Assembly (NCBI RefSeq): GCF_016775155.1
Contig: NZ_JAEUGD010000018.1
Span: 80,049 to 144,048 of the forward strand
Origin: Fulvivirga marina
GTDB taxonomy: Bacteria; Bacteroidota; Bacteroidia; Cytophagales; Cyclobacteriaceae
Length of the DNA: 64,000 nt
Direction of reading: 5' to 3'
The translations under genes and the position numbers were made by a program. The stretch's first letter is position 1. Each line of letters begins with the position of its first letter. Positions 1 through 7,241 of the stretch are shown here, piece by piece. A model generated the notes under the pieces. That model searched no databases. It worked only from the letters and a program-made list of their open reading frames with translations, and had not been told where the DNA came from.

Positions 1-1169
1 TGCTTAATCGCATCGATAATTTTGGATAGAAACTGATGATAAGTGATGTCCTTTTTACTCTTGTACAAATGATAGTTGACACCGAGTTTATAACTAAGCA
101 TACTTCCACAATCTGATCCTGATTCAACTATATGTACAACATAGTTCTTAAAGTAATTCTCCAGATAGTTTAAGTAACAATTCAGAGAGAATGAATAATC
201 TGTGTTTATATCATCTATTAATACGAGAATGGCACAATTAGAAAGATCCATCTTTGAATTTTGCGCAATGGACAAAGAGTAATTTGATGAATCATTTAAG
301 TAACTATATTCATTACTGGCATTAAGCTCCAATTTTTTGAATCCATTGAGAACATATAGCTGTAAAGATTCCTTATCCATACTATTTACTAGATGCCACT
401 CTTTTTCATTACTCCTATAAAACCCATTGTACCGACTATCAACTCCTCTATAATGCTCTAAATGGTATATATTATTAGACTTAAAAGTATAGTGCTTTAG
501 CCCAAGTTTTTTTGCCCTGTAAACAAACTCCATATCCTCATATCCATAGGAAATAATATTAGTATTCCATCCTCCTATAAGGCTGAACGCCTTCTTATGA
601 TACATTATACATCCACCTGTACTAAAATAATCGCTGTTTCCATATATAGGATACATATTGGACAAGTCATATTGCTCAATCTCCTGTCGATAATTTCTTG
701 GATAAAAAGTAAGGCTATCAGTCAACTGTTTTACACTATTGGCATGAATAAAAAATTTTGATATCTCCACCATAATACCGTTATGTGGAGATAGTATTGA
801 CCATTCATTTTTTTCGATTCTCTTAAGAGCCTTAAAGATTACTTTAGGCTCTACTAAAACATCCACATCAATCATCATTACCACGGGCCTAGTGGCCAGA
901 CTCGTCGCCAGATTTAAATTTCTTGTTTTATAATGGGTTCCTGCATCATGGATAAATTGATATTGAAAATGATTTTCAGAAGCTAATTGTTGTTCAGTAA
1001 GAAAAACATTCTGATGCTCACCTTGCTCTACAATAATTATCTCAGTATTAGAAAGATAAGAGCACAGATAGTCAATTACAAAATGTAGATTGTTAATCCT
1101 GTCTTCGGAATCAACCTTGACTTCCATAATTACTGAAAGCTTTCCCAAATCATACCTTTCCATGCTCAT
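1..1169 (-). CDS. GT-A family 2-type glycosyltransferase, C-terminus cut by window edge
   Basis: The reading frame starts at the ATG at 1169 (MSMERYDL) and runs off the left edge, so about 389 residues are visible. The N-terminal half has the layout of a family 2 nucleotide-sugar transferase: a beta-alpha start, then VVMMIDVDVLVEP (a DxD-type metal/sugar-nucleotide site), then FSTGGCIMYHKKAF and GGWNTNIISYGYEDMEF. The last of these is the acceptor-side GGW..GYEDxE motif of the galactosyltransferase C-terminal (Glyco_transf_7C) type. After about residue 280 a second segment begins (LSNCAILVLIDDINTDY) that could be another domain. The gene is last in a leftward run with the carbamoyltransferase, ATP-grasp and hydrolase genes and lies 26 nt below the carbamoyltransferase stop. 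Donor and acceptor are unknown. An ATG two codons later (1163) is an alternative start. Confidence 0.8.
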   Translation of the reverse strand, partial: MSMERYDLGKLSVIMEVKVDSEDRINNLHFVIDYLCSYLSNTEIIIVEQGEHQNVFLTEQQLASENHFQYQFIHDAGTHYKTRNLNLATSLATRPVVMMIDVDVLVEPKVIFKALKRIEKNEWSILSPHNGIMVEISKFFIHANSVKQLTDSLTFYPRNYRQEIEQYDLSNMYPIYGNSDYFSTGGCIMYHKKAFSLIGGWNTNIISYGYEDMEFVYRAKKLGLKHYTFKSNNIYHLEHYRGVDSRYNGFYRSNEKEWHLVNSMDKESLQLYVLNGFKKLELNASNEYSYLNDSSNYSLSIAQNSKMDLSNCAILVLIDDINTDYSFSLNCYLNYLENYFKNYVVHIVESGSDCGSMLSYKLGVNYHLYKSKKDITYHQFLSKIIDAIK

Positions 1170-1195
1170 CTTATCTCATTGATTATTTATAATTA

Positions 1196-2779
1196 CTACA
1201 ACTGCTTTAAGTAAATACTATCATCGGTAATAAAACCATCCAAGTCGGTTGTACCTACAAAATGCTTAATATCATGCAAACTATTGATGAAACCTACACC
1301 AAGAAAATTCAGTGACGTGTTGCATAGCACACCAAAACCAGTTTCATACTTAAATGCATTAAGGATATTATAAAGATGAGCATTGGAGGTTTGAGTCACG
1401 GTCTGCACTCTGGCCGTATCATCCACATGGGTAATAGCTTTTAATTTGGGTGAAATTACCTTTTGGAAGTAGAGCATATAGGGGCTAGACTGATCCCAGT
1501 CGAAAAACTTTGCAACATCTTCTTCCAGGCATACCGGAGCCACAGGACGATAGTCTTCCCGCTTTTTGATCGCATTAATTCTTCGCTTTGATTCCAGAGT
1601 AAAAGGAGCTGCTATAATTGATCTATTCCCAAGAGCCCGAGGCCCTATCTCGCACTTACCATGAATAAGACCGAAAATTTTACCGTCTTTGAGCAACTTC
1701 GCCACAGATTTAGCATCAAAGTCATGCCTGTCAAATTTTACTCCAGAATAGTTGTCAACATGTTTCTTAAAATCCTGTCCACAGTAAACATCCCAAGAAA
1801 CCTTGGCAACACCTGTATGATGGTATAATGCATCCACAGCCGTCCCAATCGCTGAGCCTGTATCATTTGTAACAGGCGCTACAAATATATCGGAGAATAA
1901 GCCTGAATTCTTCCACTTACTATTCCACTCACAGTTTAATCCACAGCCTCCTGATATTAAGAGCGGATATCCCTTCTTACAATTCTTTTGAGCAAATGCT
2001 AAAAACTCATTGAATATGAGATCAGAAAACTTTCCACAAAACTCTTTAAAATCAGCATCCTCCACCCCTGCGTTATAGAATGGAGACCACTCCATGTAAT
2101 CTTCCAGTCCATCATAAACCGTATTGTTTAGTATAAAATCAGCTGTTTTCTTTTCAATTTCATTCAATTCTCCTCTATTCGAAAATCCGGCCAAGGCCAT
2201 CACCTTACCAGAATAACTATTGCTTATCTTAGCAGAACCTTCCGAGGCCAGATGATATAGAAAACCGTATTTCACACCGGGTTGATTCATTACTGTCCCG
2301 AGTTTTTTAATTTTTAGACTTGGGTCTATTTCGTAAAAATCACCAAATCTACCTTCCCATATCAAAGCATAGCAGGGCTCCCCCTGTGCGAATGGGGACA
2401 TGGCGTAAGTACCCATAAGATGAGACCTCTCATGAGAAGACGAAAACATATCAATCTGCCTACCCATAAAATTCATCTTCTGTGACTGCATATGCGGCAA
2501 GTCAATCCCAGCATATCCCGATCCTATGTCTGCCAAGCCATCAAACTCGAGCGTTTTAGCCCATCCGCTGATCGCCACTACATCAGGAATATCATCAATA
2601 TACTGAAATGCATCAAATATAGTGGATGCGTTAAGTTGTGAATACCTACCATGAGAGTCCTTTTCCGCTTCGTAAGAAAACTCCAACTTGCCGTCTTTGA
2701 TGTAAGCAATACTTCCGTCATGTCCGGGCTTAAAGGATAATATAGAAGTTACATTGCTATTTGGTACATGACCTCCCAT
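1196..2779 (-). CDS. Full-length NodU/CmcH/TobZ-family O-carbamoyltransferase
   Basis: This 527-residue protein has both domains of the O-carbamoyltransferase family. The N-terminal Kae1-like domain begins with a PGHDGS motif (residues 18-23), and SHERSH (H116, H120) sits where the family has its metal-binding HxxxH. A GGCGLNCEWN segment (277-286) and a TNDTGSAIG segment (305-312) follow. The C-terminal YrdC-like domain starts near 355 and carries the signature GPRALGNRS (379-387) and YRPVAPV. In characterised members the C-terminal domain makes carbamoyl-adenylate from carbamoyl phosphate and ATP, and the Kae1-like domain passes the carbamoyl group to a hydroxyl of a sugar or antibiotic. The acceptor here is unknown, though neighbouring glycosyltransferases suggest a sugar. 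The first half is divergent from typical NodU (HERSH rather than HHxAHA), so substrate predictions by similarity would be unsafe. Confidence 0.88.
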   Translation of the reverse strand: MGGHVPNSNVTSILSFKPGHDGSIAYIKDGKLEFSYEAEKDSHGRYSQLNASTIFDAFQYIDDIPDVVAISGWAKTLEFDGLADIGSGYAGIDLPHMQSQKMNFMGRQIDMFSSSHERSHLMGTYAMSPFAQGEPCYALIWEGRFGDFYEIDPSLKIKKLGTVMNQPGVKYGFLYHLASEGSAKISNSYSGKVMALAGFSNRGELNEIEKKTADFILNNTVYDGLEDYMEWSPFYNAGVEDADFKEFCGKFSDLIFNEFLAFAQKNCKKGYPLLISGGCGLNCEWNSKWKNSGLFSDIFVAPVTNDTGSAIGTAVDALYHHTGVAKVSWDVYCGQDFKKHVDNYSGVKFDRHDFDAKSVAKLLKDGKIFGLIHGKCEIGPRALGNRSIIAAPFTLESKRRINAIKKREDYRPVAPVCLEEDVAKFFDWDQSSPYMLYFQKVISPKLKAITHVDDTARVQTVTQTSNAHLYNILNAFKYETGFGVLCNTSLNFLGVGFINSLHDIKHFVGTTDLDGFITDDSIYLKQL

Positions 2780-2811
2780 GTATTAAAATTTTAGTATGTT
2801 GAAAAATTATA

Positions 2812-3744
2812 TTAGGTTAATATCCTGGCTCTTTCGGCTAGTATCTGCACTGCTTGACGTGGTAAGTCTACATGAGTAACCTCAAGCACATTTCGATATA
2901 AGAACACCGTGTTTATCTCAATCAAATGATAGTGATTACTTTCACTTAAGCCAACATCTATCCCATATAGGCCTAACCTACAATCTTGAGGAAGTGCTTT
3001 AAGAAGAAACTCTTCTACATACTCAAAATCCTCTTCGATAGGCATCATTTTACCTCCTCTTGAAAGATTCTTAAGGAGTCTATTATCTCCTGCATGCTTT
3101 TCATAGGCACAGATAATATTATTATCTGCTATATAAACTCTCCACTCCTTCACAAACCGTATGAATCGTTCGAGAAGAATAATTCGCTCACCCTCATCAA
3201 AATTTTCAAGGATAAACTGACGCGCTTGCGTCAGAGTCTTTAATTTCTGAATTCCCATTCCTCCAAGTCCATTGATTGGCTTGTTCAGAAGAGGAAAATC
3301 TCCGTTTTTCTCGGCCATAGCCAGAGTTTCATCCACCATAGCTCTGCTGTGGATCAAGTAACTATTTGTTCTGACATTCGAACCTTTGGTTTGTAACAAT
3401 TCATAGCATTTTCCTATATTGTCCGTTATGCCATTATAACAATGAACAAATCTTTCCAGTCCGGTACTTAGCGGACATCCATCCTTCTCCAGATTACCTA
3501 ACAACAATAATAACTGTTGCGCTGTACAATCTCCATATTCAAGAAAATATACCATGGATAAATCATTGAGCGATACACCATCCATCCACATTAATGGATA
3601 AACACTATCTCTTCTGTACTCATAAATCACCCTTTCTGGATGGATTATGATGATTTCATCATAAAGAGATCTTGAGTGCTCAATAAACCCACGTCTTTCA
3701 TCAAAAATACTCGAATGGTATATAATACCTAATCGCTTTTTCAT
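2812..3744 (-). CDS. RimK-like ATP-grasp ligase
   Basis: The protein has ATP-grasp fold landmarks: a glycine-rich ATP-binding loop LLNKPINGLGGMGIQKL near residue 160, an LLERFI...KEWRVYIADNNII strand pair, and a C-terminal GIDVGLSESNHYHLIEINT segment containing the Asp/Glu/Asn residues that usually bind Mg-ATP. ATP-grasp enzymes join a carboxylate, as an acylphosphate, to an amine or thiol. I take the ATG at 3744 (MKKRLGIIYHSS, 310 residues) because it begins the first beta strand and lies just after the upstream hydrolase stop; an ATG 15 nt earlier (3759) would overlap that gene by 14 nt. It is not closely similar to the ATP-grasp gene at 17843-18775. The substrate is unknown: a peptide, amino acid or amino-sugar conjugate is plausible. 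Confidence 0.8.
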   Translation of the reverse strand: MKKRLGIIYHSSIFDERRGFIEHSRSLYDEIIIIHPERVIYEYRRDSVYPLMWMDGVSLNDLSMVYFLEYGDCTAQQLLLLLGNLEKDGCPLSTGLERFVHCYNGITDNIGKCYELLQTKGSNVRTNSYLIHSRAMVDETLAMAEKNGDFPLLNKPINGLGGMGIQKLKTLTQARQFILENFDEGERIILLERFIRFVKEWRVYIADNNIICAYEKHAGDNRLLKNLSRGGKMMPIEEDFEYVEEFLLKALPQDCRLGLYGIDVGLSESNHYHLIEINTVFLYRNVLEVTHVDLPRQAVQILAERARILT

Positions 3745-3745
3745 A

Positions 3746-4423
3746 TTAAACGTACGCATTTAAATAGGGACTTAGCACTTCTTTCAGACGCCCATTGTCA
3801 CGCATCTCCCTGGCCACAAAATGTCCTCCGGTAGTACCTACTACATTAGTGTTATTCCATTTAGAAATAAGATTGCTCACATGTAGCTGATCTCGCTCAT
3901 GATTGGGATCATAAAACAGGTCAATGGTATCATTTGATAGATCAAGCTGACTCAAATCCAAATATCTATGACCTTTGTAATCCTCGTTTATTCTAGTTAA
4001 GTGCTTCATGTACCGGCTGGGTATAGATCCATTTAAAAGCGTTTGAGGTGAAAAACAAAAGATGCGATTAGCCTTAAGAAGATGTCCATAAAGCAGACTT
4101 GCGTAACCTCCAGCACACATACCTAGTGTATAGACACTTTGAAAATTATGCTCGCTGATCACTGAACGCAACTTATTGAGCGTTTCATCATGAGAGTTAG
4201 AAAATCCTTTTATTCCTTTATAATACCAAGATCTTTGACTGTCCTTTAGAAACAAAAAATTATGTTCAGGGAAACTTCTGCTCAAAAAGCCTTTGAACTC
4301 AAAATAAGTTTGTACTCCAAAACTGGAAAAAACTATGGTCAAAGCTGGAATATTATGTGCAAAATTAAAGTTATAGTCAATCTTATCCATTACTGAAACA
4401 AACTTATAGCTCCCCGGAGTCAT
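3746..4423 (-). CDS. Alpha/beta-hydrolase-like protein with Cys in the nucleophile elbow
   Basis: This 225-residue protein looks like a small alpha/beta hydrolase. After a YTLGMCAGG segment (99-106) comes a helix, then IFCFSPQTLL. The nucleophile elbow reads G-M-C-A-G (C103) instead of GxSxG. A later DLFYDPNHERDQL (D172) and GTTGGHFVAREM (H201) supply plausible acid and His partners. Cys nucleophiles occur in dienelactone hydrolases and some acyltransferases, so the change need not mean inactivity. The start may be the ATG at 4423 or the internal ATG before DKIDYNFNF (residue 12). It is the first gene of the leftward set hydrolase, ATP-grasp, carbamoyltransferase, glycosyltransferase. A role in releasing or transferring an acyl group during cluster product assembly is inference only. 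Confidence 0.6.
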   Translation of the reverse strand: MTPGSYKFVSVMDKIDYNFNFAHNIPALTIVFSSFGVQTYFEFKGFLSRSFPEHNFLFLKDSQRSWYYKGIKGFSNSHDETLNKLRSVISEHNFQSVYTLGMCAGGYASLLYGHLLKANRIFCFSPQTLLNGSIPSRYMKHLTRINEDYKGHRYLDLSQLDLSNDTIDLFYDPNHERDQLHVSNLISKWNNTNVVGTTGGHFVAREMRDNGRLKEVLSPYLNAYV

Positions 4424-4655
4424 TAGTCAATAATAATCCGAGATTAATAGTTGATTGTACAATTTTTAATGAAAAATAAAACAAAAACCCATCTCAATAC
4501 CGAATTGAGGGACATAAGTAACCGTTTTCAAAAATTAAAAAAATAGTTAACTGGAATTAATATTTAAGCAAAATGTTCAAGTTAAAAAAACAAATATAGG
4601 CAGTTAAGTTTAATTATTTAATTCTTAACTTTAGCAAGTTTTATTTTATTAAAAG

Positions 4656-4670
4656 CTATCATATTGATAG
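4656..4670. promoter_or_regulatory. Short perfect inverted repeat in the divergent intergenic region
   Basis: CTATCA-TAT-TGATAG forms a perfect 6-bp dyad 35 nt upstream of the split carbamoyltransferase gene pair, in the 281-bp AT-rich region shared with the leftward hydrolase operon. A TAACTTTA sequence about 25 nt further upstream resembles the Bacteroidota -7 box TAnnTTTG with one mismatch. Either could belong to the divergent promoter. Such a short dyad can arise by chance in AT-rich DNA. Confidence 0.25.
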
Positions 4671-4704
4671 TATATAGTATTATTTTTTAATCTTCAATTC
4701 TTTT

Positions 4705-5271
4705 ATGTCTCAAAAAGTATTGATGTATTCGGCACAAACTGCAGCCGAATATCTCTTTAACGGCTTTATAGGCGGTTTTACCCGAGGAAGAGCCGAAGCA
4801 GGCCCCAGAGCTTTGGGTAATAGATCCATATTAGCAGATGCAAGAAGTGTTACTAACAAAGATCGAATTAATGGTTTTATAAAAAACAGAATGGCCTTTC
4901 AACCACTGGCACCATTATGTCTGGATGAGGATTTTGACAAGTATTTTGAAAGATTATCTTGTGACATCTCCCTAGATTATATGCTTTTCGCTGTTAAGTG
5001 CAAACCACTGGCAGAACAGACTGTACCAGCTATAATTCACGCTGACCAGACGGCAAGAGTTCAATTAATTAATAAGGAAAACTATCCGCATTTATACGAG
5101 TTACTGATTGAATTCAAAAAACTTTCGGGAATAGGTATATTAATTAATACTTCATTTAATGGCAAAGGCGAGCCCATAGTTAATACCCCGGATCAGGCTT
5201 ATGCCGCTTATAAAACTTTAGATCTTGATTTCCTCGTTCTTGACAAATACTTTATAACAGAAAGACTATGA
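4705..5271 (+). CDS. Stand-alone carbamoyltransferase C-terminal (YrdC-like) domain
   Basis: This 188-residue protein corresponds to only the C-terminal domain of NodU/TobZ-type carbamoyltransferases. It carries EAGPRALGNRSILADAR (signature at residues 33-41), FQPLAPLCLDEDF, HADQTARVQ and ILINTSFNGKGEPIVNTP, all family landmarks in family order. In TobZ this domain makes carbamoyl-adenylate. The N-terminal Kae1-like domain is missing here and is encoded by the next gene, which overlaps this stop codon by ATGA. The domain starts cleanly at an ATG with no remnant of an upstream N-terminal domain, and the gene order is the reverse of the usual domain order. It is therefore not simply a frameshifted full-length gene. 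The two products presumably form a two-subunit enzyme. Confidence 0.88.
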   Translation: MSQKVLMYSAQTAAEYLFNGFIGGFTRGRAEAGPRALGNRSILADARSVTNKDRINGFIKNRMAFQPLAPLCLDEDFDKYFERLSCDISLDYMLFAVKCKPLAEQTVPAIIHADQTARVQLINKENYPHLYELLIEFKKLSGIGILINTSFNGKGEPIVNTPDQAYAAYKTLDLDFLVLDKYFITERL

Positions 5272-6302
5272 TATTGGGCGTAAACCTCAACCATGATTAT
5301 GCATATTGTAAAATCGATGGCGATAATATTTATTTACTTGAAATGGAAAGGCATTCCAGAATAAGGCATCACTGGAATAAAGAATCATATACATTAGCCA
5401 TACTGGACGATCTTTCTGTTGAAGAACTAAAAAATACAGAAACTATCTACCTCAATTCTCCGAATATGGACCAAATTGAAGAAAAAGGAGGCAATTTATC
5501 TTCTCTAAAGCGTGAATATCACTATCGAGGTGACTATCTGACATTAGATAATAATAGCGGCCTGAGCCATGGCAAACTTGAAGTCGAGGGAATTGAAATA
5601 GATTGCACTTGGGTCAGCCACTATCATGCCCATGCTGCGAGTTCATTCTTCACATCATCTTACGACCAGGCTGATATTCTCTGTATTGACGGAGGAGGCG
5701 ATTTTGGACTTGGCGCATGGTTTTACGGAGACAAGACCGCCATAAATCTTAAATCTAGGTATTTGGATTGTCAATTGGGTCTAAGCTATCATGAATTCTC
5801 AAAAAACGTTTTTAATGTACAAGGCCGTGGATTTTATGAGAGTAAAGTAATGGCACTAGCCGGGTTTGGTAAGAGAGAAAAAAGTGCAAACAAGTTTCTC
5901 AAAGCTGATTCCACTTTGAATGACATGTCAGCCTATAACAAAATATCTGTACACGATATTGCTCAGTTTCAACATGATTTTGAACAAGGCATAGTCGACC
6001 TTATACTTAAAGACAAGAAAAATGACTATTTATGTTGTGCTGGTGGTTGTTTCTTAAATGTCAGCCTCAACAGAGAACTTGTTGAACGTGGCTTATATAA
6101 AGGTATATGGATACCTCCATATACCTCTGACATGGGTATAGCCATCGGCTGCGCTCTCTACGCATATATAGATTGCAAGGGCGAACTCCCTCCTAGCACT
6201 CTGCTTAAAAATCCGTACCTTGGAGATCATTTAAGCGTCTCTCTTGAGAAAATTAAATCTATAATAGAAAAGAGCGGCGAAGAATATGAGCTTCACACGT
6301 AA
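5268..6302 (+). CDS. Stand-alone carbamoyltransferase N-terminal (Kae1-like) domain
   Basis: This 344-residue protein is the N-terminal half of an O-carbamoyltransferase. It opens with ILGVNLNHDYAYCKIDGD, the family's HD segment, and has the metal-site motif VSHYHAHAASSFF (H118, H120, H122). DILCIDGGGDFGLGAW, ESKVMALAGFG, CAGGCFLNVSLNREL and PPYTSDMGIAIGCA follow, all Kae1-like landmarks. It ends near where the linker to the C-terminal domain would begin. In TobZ this domain transfers the carbamoyl group from carbamoyl-adenylate to the acceptor hydroxyl. The start codon overlaps the stop of the preceding C-terminal-domain gene (ATGA at 5268-5271), suggesting translational coupling. It is closer to classical NodU (HxHAHAAS) than is the full-length copy at 1196-2779, so the two enzymes probably differ in substrate. 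Confidence 0.88.
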   Translation: MILGVNLNHDYAYCKIDGDNIYLLEMERHSRIRHHWNKESYTLAILDDLSVEELKNTETIYLNSPNMDQIEEKGGNLSSLKREYHYRGDYLTLDNNSGLSHGKLEVEGIEIDCTWVSHYHAHAASSFFTSSYDQADILCIDGGGDFGLGAWFYGDKTAINLKSRYLDCQLGLSYHEFSKNVFNVQGRGFYESKVMALAGFGKREKSANKFLKADSTLNDMSAYNKISVHDIAQFQHDFEQGIVDLILKDKKNDYLCCAGGCFLNVSLNRELVERGLYKGIWIPPYTSDMGIAIGCALYAYIDCKGELPPSTLLKNPYLGDHLSVSLEKIKSIIEKSGEEYELHT

Positions 6303-6322
6303 AACTAGACATTCCCTCAAAA

Positions 6323-7207
6323 TTACGGTTTAAAAACAAATGAACGCATCGCAGATCTGGTTCTGTGTAAGGGAATCAGTTCTGATTTATATTCAGCATG
6401 AAATCTAATTAATCCAGTAGCATTTAAATTACCAAACTGAGGAGAAACAACTATAGATTTACCAGGCACTAGCTTATCTCTCAACTTATTATATATTGAA
6501 ACCATCGACTCATACTCATCTGTAAAGTCTTGGATCAATAAAACAACAGACTCAGGTGTTATATAATCATAATCATGATTCAATATATCACATTCATGAA
6601 TTGTCACATGATCTTTAGGATTTACGAGCGTTTTAAACTTTTCACTAAAAGACTGACCCTTTTGAAAAGACTCAAAATTTGGATTATCCAAATCTCTACA
6701 GGTAGAATACATCCAATCCTCCCATAAGAACTGGTCATAGACATGTACTTTATTATTTTTGAGGTTTTTATTTAGGATATTGGTTGTAGCGCCCATCCAA
6801 GGGCCAAGTTCAAGAATACTGCAATCCTGATACTCACGACCGATAGCTTGGCAGGTATCCTTTATGTAACTCAATGTTTGAGGGTATATCAATTTTGGTA
6901 TACCCACTTCATCAATATCGAGCTCCTTGGTTTCCAAAGATGTAAACTGTGTTTCTACCTCAAGATAATCTCTGTATGACTTTAGAAGCTCCGCTACTTT
7001 TGGTTGTATATTCTCAATATTTTCAAGAAAAAATCGACATTTTCTGACGTAATTACTAGTATCAAAATCAAGCAGCGCATTTCTCCTTTCTAAGGAAATA
7101 AGAAATTCACATAGAGAAAAATTTAGGGTATCATTTGAAAATGGATTTAAAAAAATTCTTCTATTTAGTATTTCCCTTTGAAGAGAAAGAATATCGTCAC
7201 TTTTCAT
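6323..7207 (-). CDS. Class I SAM-dependent methyltransferase-like protein
   Basis: The 294-residue protein has a Rossmann-type motif I SILELGPWMGATTNIL in its middle, followed by a KVHVYDQFLW strand, an IHECDILNHD acidic segment and VVLLIQDFTDEY, as expected of a class I SAM methyltransferase fold. The first about 120 residues are helical and family-specific. The layout resembles sugar or macrolide O-methyltransferases of the TylF/macrocin type, but I cannot assign a subfamily. The gene lies 34 nt downstream of the FtsX-like permease gene on the same strand and converges with the Kae1-like carbamoyltransferase gene 20 nt away. Its role in tailoring the cluster product is inferred from context. 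Confidence 0.7.
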   Translation of the reverse strand: MKSDDILSLQREILNRRIFLNPFSNDTLNFSLCEFLISLERRNALLDFDTSNYVRKCRFFLENIENIQPKVAELLKSYRDYLEVETQFTSLETKELDIDEVGIPKLIYPQTLSYIKDTCQAIGREYQDCSILELGPWMGATTNILNKNLKNNKVHVYDQFLWEDWMYSTCRDLDNPNFESFQKGQSFSEKFKTLVNPKDHVTIHECDILNHDYDYITPESVVLLIQDFTDEYESMVSIYNKLRDKLVPGKSIVVSPQFGNLNATGLIRFHAEYKSELIPLHRTRSAMRSFVFKP

Positions 7208-7241
7208 TTAAATCAGTTTATATACTATAAAAAAATTGAGC

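Noticed and set aside
4705-6302. Simple frameshift splitting a normal carbamoyltransferase
   Set aside because: The domain order is reversed between the two genes, and the first gene starts cleanly; a frameshift would leave the N-terminal domain first.
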